From NCBI GenBank assembly GCA_019054805.1, contig JAHQIY010000014.1, positions 992,001-1,056,000 of the forward strand: a DNA stretch of 64,000 nt, given 5' to 3'. The notes beneath the pieces were generated by a model that was not told the origin of the DNA, searched no databases, and saw only the letters and a program-made list of their open reading frames with translations. Each line of letters starts with the position of its first letter. The stretch's first letter is position 1. The position numbers and the translations under genes are program-made. Source of the stretch: Brachionus manjavacas (taxonomy: Eukaryota > Rotifera > Eurotatoria > Ploima > Brachionidae). This document shows, piece by piece, positions 57,468 to 64,000 of this stretch.

Positions 57468-58139
57468 TTAATTTTATTGTTTTAAATTTACTTTTAATTT
57501 TGTAAATAACTAAATGTTAATAAAATATTTATTCTAAATTTTTATCTTTTTGCCCAAAAGACATTTAATTAATATTTTGAAAGTGTTCTAATTGAAAAAA
57601 ATGTTTTCTTAATTTTTTTGATCTTGTAATTAATTAAATACCGTAGGGTGAAAAAAGTAACACGGTCTAAAAAATAAAAAATACCAAAAAGAAGTCAAAG
57701 AATTGTTAAAATAATTAAAATTAAAATATTCTCATTGTCTCTCAATGCTCAGAATGGATCTAGATTCATTTTTTTTTCATAATTTGGTTAGAAGTCCTTC
57801 TATTTAGTCCAGAGAGTACAAAAAATCAATTTTTTTTTCATATTTTGTTTAATTTTTATTTTTTCTATATGTAAAATAAAGTAATTGTATTTTAACGAAT
57901 TGGTAAGAAAAAAATAAAAATTATTTAAAAGAGTTTTAAATGTAATAATTACAAGTATTTGAATTTCACGTAAGTGTGCAAGTCTTTCTTTTTAGAAAAT
58001 TTAATTTTTAGTTCTGAAATTTTTTAATTTTTATGATCTTCTATCCAAATTAGATCAATAAATTTTGCCAATTTTGCGTAAAATTAAGCACTAAAGGAAC
58101 AGAATACGCATTTTTACGTAAAATTCACAAAATAAGGCA
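57468..58139. other. Downstream region of the Ig gene
   Basis: Poly(A)-type AATAAA lies near 57520. A phrase TTTAGTCCAGAGAGTACAAA (57809) recurs in the second intron of the Ig gene (55254), so a short dispersed repeat is present. Confidence 0.4.
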
Positions 58140-58290
58140 GATTATAACTAGTGTTGATTACGGTCAAGACAAACCGGTCCAATACAGGGACGGTTTTTTG
58201 CGGACATTTGGCCGGTCAGCTAGGCGATCTATTTTTTGGACCGCCAAAAAATACGGACGGTCAAAAATACGGCCAAATTTTTGGCCGTTA
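58140..58290. repeat. Single end of a GGCC-rich foldback-type element
   Basis: TAGTGTTGATTACGGTCAAG opens a GC-rich block with GGCCGGTC, GGACCGCC and GGCCGTTAGCC repeats, resembling the ends of the element at 36785. No matching right end was found downstream. Confidence 0.45.
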
Positions 58291-59744
58291 GCCACTTAAA
58301 TTGAAATTTTTTCGAAATAATGTTTTTAATTTTTTAAAAAATAACTAATTAAAATGATAAAAAAAAATAAATTTTCTTTATTTATTTTTTCAAAGTTTTT
58401 TAAGATTTTTTTTTATTTTACTAATTATAACTCCACTGTAAAACAAAGACCATTTTTAATAAAAAGATAAAATCTAATTATTTGGTTATAAAAATCATCA
58501 AAATTTTATGAATCTGAGAGCTTTGTTTTGTATTATTTGAAAATCACACGAAAAATTTTTCAGAATTTTTTTGAATTTTCAGAATAAATGGTCAAAAAAA
58601 TTTGAAAATATTTCAAAAACAACAAATGCATTAGTTCATGTAAAATTTTTTTAAAAATTATTTTTAGATTAATGCATTATAATAATAATTTTTAATAATA
58701 ATAATAAAAAGCCTCGGGTAAAATATTGCCAAAAATTTAACGGAGTGCAACATTTATTTGCCCTTTAGAAGTCCGTATATTAAGAAAAAGTTCCCAAACT
58801 TATTTTAAAAGATTTTTAGAGTTTTTGGTTCACTAATCTTCTTTGAAAGAGTATTCCTGGAATTTTAAATTTGATTGTTTAAAGTTCCATTTTTCAGATT
58901 TATTAACTCACCTATCAATTCGGTAGCTCTTCTTTGAATCCCTTAGATAATGTTTTTTTCAAATATATACTCTTTTTAGATATTAGTTACATAATGAAAA
59001 GTTTCAAAATTTCAAGAGAGATAGAATCTTTAAAAATATTTCCTTTATTTAATCTTAAATAGAGAATTTTCTATTCAGCTATAAAAATGTTAATTAACTT
59101 ATTTTATCTTACAATTTTACTTATGATTTCGTTAAATTAAATTTTTTATTTCTTATTTAAAAAAAAAGTTTTTTTTCATTAAAATTGTATTTTTTGCTAT
59201 CAAGAAATTTTATAATTTTTAAAGACTTGCATTTCAATACAAAGTTTATTTTAAATTTTCATTTAGTTTGCAGAGATTTTACAAACATTATCTCTCAGCG
59301 AACCTAATAAATCCATAATGGTTAAAATTTAATTTACCCAATTTCGCCTAAAAAAATAAATGCTTTAAATGGGTAAATAATTAGGGAAAAGTCTAAGAAA
59401 AAGATTCTTTTAATCTTAAGTAAATCATAAATAGGCCGTTAAAAGCTATGGAATATTTAAATATGCATTTAATTTCTAAGTTAACTCAAATTTAGTGTCA
59501 ATGATTTCATTAATTTTTAAGCACTCTGAACTGATGTTTTTTGTCTGATGATGAAGAGTTGAAACACAGTGGTATGAAGGGCTCAATAAACTTAATTTGA
59601 ACTTAAAAAAAAGTTGATTTTATATTTAAAACTTCAATATACAAAATGAAAAATAAATAAGACTTTAATAATATATTCGGGCAAAAATTTTATCAAAAAT
59701 TATTTTAAATGATTTTATTTAATTAAATTTAAATTTTTTTACCT
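58291..59744. other. AT-rich intergenic region
   Basis: No gene is seen in about 1.45 kb. Confidence 0.45.
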
Positions 59745-60178
59745 AAAAGAAATTGGAAGATGGCTTTTCAAATGGAAAATGAAAATTTCTATTGAAAAGT
59801 CATGTTATTTGATCTTTGAGAAAAAAACTAAAGTTAAAATCAATCTTGGCCTTAAAATTAAAGCCAAATTCTTAGGTATCACATTGGACTCAAAATTGAA
59901 AGAATACAGAGATAGTTATGAATCAAGATTTATCGAATATCCAACTTCATTGTGTAATTGCTAGTTTACAATTTTTCTTTTTTTCCTGAACTATCAAATG
60001 TTTAAACATGTCTGACTTCTAGCTATTTCACTTTAACCTTTTTAATCTTTTCATTACTTAGACTTATTTTTCTTTTTTTTAAATATTTTTTATTTTGCCT
60101 TTTTTAGATTTATATTTAATTTTTTTATCTGAAGGCTTTTTATCTTACCTCGGTATAGATTTAAAAATAAATAAAAAT
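59745..60178 (+). mobile_element. Jockey-like LINE 3' fragment
   Basis: It encodes WLFKWKMKISIEKSCYLIF and KFLGITLDSKL, the post-catalytic part of the RT seen in copies A and B. It ends with a degenerate 3' core (GAAGGCTTTTTATC...CTCGGTATAG) and AAATAAATAAA. It is strongly truncated. Confidence 0.65.
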
Positions 60179-60424
60179 TAATATATAATCTATTCAATTG
60201 ATTTATTTTGGACATTTTTTTATGTGTAAATAGATTTAGAAATTTTCAGTCATTTTTTTTCAAATTGTTTGAAATTTAAAATTCTTGAATTTTAGATCAC
60301 AAAATTTATCTACTTTAGTCCACATACTCTGATAGCACCTTAGGTATAATAAAGAAAAATATTTAAAACTTTTTTGATAAAATGATAAAATAACTCATTA
60401 AATGGTGAATTAATTTTTTTTTTC

Positions 60425-60830
60425 TTATTCGCTCCTTGTGGAGCATAGGGTCATTAGTTTTGATTTCCACTCAAGTCGATCTTTTGCCTTTACCCTTGCT
60501 TCTCCTCATGTCATTCCCATTTCGATGAGCTCTTTCGTGATTGTTGACCTCCATGTTACTGTTGGTCGTCCTACCTTACGTCGCCCTTTGCCGATGGGAA
60601 CACACAGAGACATTAAGAATAGACTTGCTAAAGCAAAGAGTGCCTTTGCTAGTCTAAAACCAGCATGGAAGTCAACCAGCTACAGCAAAGAAACAAAACT
60701 TAAAATGTACAACACTGTAGTAAAAGCAACACTGATGTACGGTAGCGAATGTTGCAATAAATTAATTTCACTCAATACCAACCTGCACAAAATATCTATA
60801 AGATCAAGTTTTATTGAATCAAATTAAATA
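60425..60830 (-). mobile_element. LINE 3' end with 5' inversion
   Basis: On the minus strand 60600-60430 encodes a LINE C-terminus (GKGRRKVGRPTVTWRST, RLEWKSKLMTLCSTR) with one TGA in place of a conserved Trp. On the plus strand 60600-60770 encodes the preceding RT portion (NRLAKAKSAFASLKPAWKST, LKMYNTVVKATLMYGSE). The two halves belong to one element but lie in opposite orientations, joined near 60600. This is the classic outcome of twin-primed reverse transcription. The family is not the Jockey-like or CR1-like one above; an RTE- or L1-like type is possible. Confidence 0.65.
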
Positions 60831-61259
60831 CCATTTTTTGTGTATTTCAATTTACCATCTTTTAGTATGAAAAATTAATAATTAATAAATTCAAAATTAC
60901 TTTTGATAGAATTTGGAGAAAAAATTAAAAAAATTTTGACAACTCAATTTATTAAAAACTAAAACAAGCATTTAATTAATAGTGATTTTTTGTGACATTC
61001 CATTTATTAAAATCAAATAATTGAAATAAAGACATGTTTGTAAATATTAAAAATTGGTAAACTTTTTTTGACATCTTGCTTAAATAAATTAATTTCAATA
61101 GAAATCCTAGTTTATTTATAATAATAATAAAATGAGAAAAGCTACGGCAAGCTATGCTAGCAGAGATGACTAATATAATTTAAATTTAAATTTAGACTCA
61201 CATTCAGATTTAGATTTAAATTTTGATATAGAATTTAATATTAAGGGGCTAGTCCGGAC
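60831..61259. other. AT-rich spacer
   Basis: No feature is seen. Confidence 0.45.
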
Positions 61260-62070
61260 TCGGATATATATTTGCAATACGAAAGTGATCAGACCAAGTC
61301 CAGATTGTTGGGACGGTTCCTTATCTTAGCTGGATTATGTCACCACTGGTTCTACGTCATTGATGTATGTAACAAAAAGAAGACGAACTTAAACACTTCC
61401 TTGAGGCACTCCATTGGTAACTTATATCTCCACTCCGCCACATGCTGTTTATTGACTACGGTACTGTTTCTGATAAGATAAGAAGTCAGCTATCCAGTTC
61501 ACAAAACAAAAATATTAATAGATGATATAAAAAAAGATGAAAATACTATATAAAAATGATAAATATAACTGGAAAAAAATTAACAACTACCTTATTATAC
61601 TATATTTATTTGCTCTAATGTGAATTTAAATACTAAATATTAATATTGACTTTTTGCCAGCTAAATAGTGACAACTACTACAAAAATAGATTAATTTAAT
61701 ACTTTTATGGGTAAAAAGCTAATATTGGTTGATCAAAAGTGCGTATGAATGGTCATTAAAATAAAGGTAAGTGCAAGAGATTTTACAACAAAATCCGTCA
61801 TGGAGTTTACTATTTTTTCTTTAATATGTAATCTTTTATTTTGTATTTAAATATAATATATTGTGATCTAATATTTTATCTTTTTTTTTTAGTAAAAAAA
61901 TATGTTAAAATTCAAAGTATCAATTAATTATATGTCATCAAAATCAAAGGAAATAAACTTAGATCGTAGAGACTCATGGCACACTTTTTAGAATGCTTTG
62001 GCGAAATCAATAAAGACAACTAGTGCACTCCATTTGTTGTCAATCGCTGACGCTAAAAAATGATTCATTA
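61260..62070 (-). mobile_element. Degraded LINE reverse transcriptase
   Basis: The minus strand encodes VVFIDFAKAF (about 62025) followed by KVCHESLRSKF, and, after about 470 bp of AT-rich sequence, NWIADFLSYQKQYRS and NGVPQGSV...LLFVTYINDV (about 61490-61340). These are consecutive RT motifs normally some 75 residues apart, so extra sequence has been inserted. There are several in-frame stops. Confidence 0.6.
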
Positions 62071-62076
62071 CGTCCC

Positions 62077-62116
62077 TAAAAATTCTCTTCATTAATCGAA
62101 TTAATGAAGAATTTTT
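62077..62116. repeat. Palindrome
   Basis: AAAAATTCTCTTCATTAA and TTAATGAAGAATTTTT form a near-perfect hairpin with a 5-base loop next to the LINE remnant. Confidence 0.5.
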
Positions 62117-63013
62117 AGTTAATTATCATCTTGGTTTATTTAGTTTTGTTTCTTAATCCGTGAGCCTTTTGAAAGTTAGAGAAATGTGTATTTAAATAGC
62201 AGTATAAAAAAATTTCTTAGATTTATTTAATAATTTAAAGATTTTCTTTTTATCTTATCTAATTTCTTTAGAATTCTTAATATATAATGTGTTTTAATGG
62301 CTAAAGGTGTTTAAATTCAAATCTGAAAAGCAGGAAAAATCACTGATTTCTTTTACACTTAAATTGATTTTTTCAGGCATTTCGGTCTTTTAATTAGGAA
62401 AGATCTATTAAAAGGTTTTTTTACCAATTTATATCAATCTTTTTGTAATGAAACCAATTTCATAAACTACACTATTAAATAAGTGGACACTTTAATACTA
62501 AAAAATTCAAGCATTTTAAAAAATCGAACAAAAATGAAAACTTTTAGGTGTTCTAATAAGACTTAAAATTTTGTTTCGGTTGATAGTTTTGTTATGCTTT
62601 TAGTCTCAAAATTTGTACCCTAGAAAAGTAAAAAGGGATGTTTTTTATACAGTAGAATTTTCAAAGAATTTTTTGAATTCTTTAAAGAATCTAAACTTTG
62701 ATTTCATTCAAATAAAAACAAATTTTTAAATCAATATTCACAATCATTTTTTAAAAATTGAATTTCACAAGTTTAGTGAATTTATTATATCAAATATTAA
62801 TTTATTAATTTATTATATTTTTTAAATAGATATAATTTTCGCTTGATGATTTCATTAATCAATTAAAGAAAAACGAAGAAATTAGCATTAATGCATAAAA
62901 AAATTTTTATTAAAAAATTTGTACCAAATTATAAATTGTATTAATTTTTTTTCAAATGTGACACAGTGGACTTTTTACATTTTAATCAATAAAAAAATCT
63001 ATTTAGGTAAAGC
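62117..63013. other. Spacer with 3' end of the ALMS-motif gene
   Basis: AT-rich. A minus-strand AATAAA near 62908-62903 is a possible poly(A) signal for the gene ending at 63014. No other feature is seen. Confidence 0.4.
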
Positions 63014-64000
63014 TTAATTTTTTAATGCTTTAAAGTTAAGGCCAAAATTGGGTCCTTTGGTGAGCACATGCTGTTGTATAGTCTTCTTATAAATTGATGA
63101 CTTAATCAAATTTAATTTTCTCGTCTGTTCTAGGCGTTCTTTGTGTTGTTTTTGTCTAACTTCGGGCAATTTTTCATAATTTTTTTTGGTCAAAATTCTG
63201 ATCTCTTGACTGGACATGGCTCTTTTTCGCGGAATTTCAACCTTCGGCTTTGAATTAACCTGAAATTTTCTCTGAACTTCCTTTAGTTTCAAATTCATTT
63301 GAACTTGTTTTCGGTCATATTCGGCCTGAAGTCTACGCATCTGGGCTCTTTCTTCAATATTTCTAAGTCGTTTGTTCGACCGTTCTATAAGGTCCTTTTT
63401 GAAAATTAAGAACGCGTCTTGAAGACTCATGCTGGAAAAACTATTGTCATTTTGTTTTTTCAATACTGGTTCCGATTGAACTGCTTTTAATCTATTACTT
63501 AGATCAGAAAAATACTCCCGCTTATTATTACTAAAATTTGATCTTAGCTGTTTATTATCACTGGACACCTTGCGAATTTGGTTCTCTTTTATTATCTTTA
63601 TTCCCTCAGGCTGTTTATAAACACTGGCATCATTCAAATCAACAACTTCAACTTGGGATCTTTTCAAGTTTAAACTTAGCCTCATGCTATTCGAGTTACT
63701 CAATACCGAATCACATTCGGAAATCAATGACCAATCTTCAATATTTTTCGAAAAAGTTGAACGAACCAACTCAGATTTTCTGCGGTCTTTTTCCTCAAAT
63801 TTTTTCACAAATTTTTCCAATCTAGTACTGTCAACAGAATCTTCCTTAAGGTCGGTTGAATGAAAATATGAATTGTCCATCAATGAAGTGTCATCAGCTG
63901 TATTTTCCATAATTAACTTCTTTAATCTTTGTGCCTGGAGTCTTTCAATTTTTGCCAAAAGCTCAAGTTCTTTGTACTTTTTTTCGTGCTTTTGGGCTTC
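63014..64000 (-). CDS. ALMS-motif centriolar protein, C-terminal part (continues beyond window)
   Basis: The frame is open from the window edge (64000) to a stop at 63014, giving at least 328 codons. The first ATG in view is not the start, because coding-like coiled-coil sequence (HEKKYKELELLAKIERLQ) precedes it. Lys/Arg/Glu-rich helical segments flank a Ser-rich low-complexity middle. The last about 60 residues match the ALMS motif of ALMS1, CEP295 and C10orf90: KNYEKLPEVRQKQHKERL, then SSIYKKTIQQHVLTKG. Proteins with this motif act at centrioles and basal bodies. Which of the three families it belongs to cannot be told from this part. Confidence 0.75.
   Translation of the reverse strand, partial: EAQKHEKKYKELELLAKIERLQAQRLKKLIMENTADDTSLMDNSYFHSTDLKEDSVDSTRLEKFVKKFEEKDRRKSELVRSTFSKNIEDWSLISECDSVLSNSNSMRLSLNLKRSQVEVVDLNDASVYKQPEGIKIIKENQIRKVSSDNKQLRSNFSNNKREYFSDLSNRLKAVQSEPVLKKQNDNSFSSMSLQDAFLIFKKDLIERSNKRLRNIEERAQMRRLQAEYDRKQVQMNLKLKEVQRKFQVNSKPKVEIPRKRAMSSQEIRILTKKNYEKLPEVRQKQHKERLEQTRKLNLIKSSIYKKTIQQHVLTKGPNFGLNFKALKN

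Noticed and set aside
57800-57830. Shared phrase with the second Ig-gene intron (about 55254) considered as a regulatory element
   Set aside because: Only about 20 bases match within AT-rich flanks; more likely part of a decayed dispersed repeat.
1-64000. CRISPR arrays, bacterial operons, prophage, rRNA genes
   Set aside because: The window is eukaryotic; the tandem repeats present are minisatellites or microsatellites without spacer structure, and no rRNA-like sequence was recognised.

Overview
This is a eukaryotic, metazoan-type window. It is very AT-rich, its protein-coding genes are split by mostly 47-74 bp GT-AG introns, and it contains animal gene families: the splicing recycling factor SART3, an Ig/FN3 transmembrane adhesion protein, an ALMS-motif centriolar protein, secreted EGF-repeat proteins and BTB(T1)-TLDc proteins. 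It also holds many degraded non-LTR retrotransposons. The combination resembles monogonont rotifers of the Brachionus type. That assignment is inference from memory of such genomes, not a database result.

Layout. At 2.3-14.6 kb lies a cluster of five small minus-strand genes for secreted EGF-repeat proteins. The first four share a conserved TATA-type promoter block just upstream of their start codons. One of them carries an in-frame stop, and two have nearly identical 3' halves. CR1/L2-like LINEs have landed inside the cluster. SART3 follows (14.9-18.3 kb, minus, nine exons reconstructed, about 914 aa). At 21-29 kb is a duplicated BTB/TLDc region: one BTB-only gene, one deleted pseudogene, one complete minus-strand gene and scrambled fragments carrying a 240 bp structured repeat. 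A 1.05 kb inverted-repeat DNA element encoding a zinc-finger/AT-hook protein lies among them. Another complete BTB-TLDc gene is at 45.4-46.6 kb.

From 29 to 44 kb the window is mostly transposons: a pogo-like remnant, three copies of one Jockey-like LINE family (two arranged head to tail), two GGCC-rich foldback elements (both associated with LINE copies), and a broken Ty3/Gypsy pol remnant. A MITE with an 11 bp target-site duplication sits at 44.8 kb. A previously hidden two-exon gene at 47.1-47.6 kb encodes a 118-residue secreted precursor with prohormone-type cleavage sites. The 48-54 kb stretch is gene-poor, with at most decayed coding sequence. The Ig/FN3 receptor gene (54.0-57.5 kb, seven exons, about 811 aa) is followed by LINE relics, one of them with a 5' inversion. 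The window ends in the 3' part of an ALMS-motif gene that continues past position 64000.

The recurring theme is elements built from arrays of short subterminal repeats in inverted orientation (GGCCGA, AAGTCA and TAGTATCTAAT types), several of which form long foldback structures. Exon boundaries were read by eye from splice signals, reading frame and domain continuity. No alignment or expression data were available.
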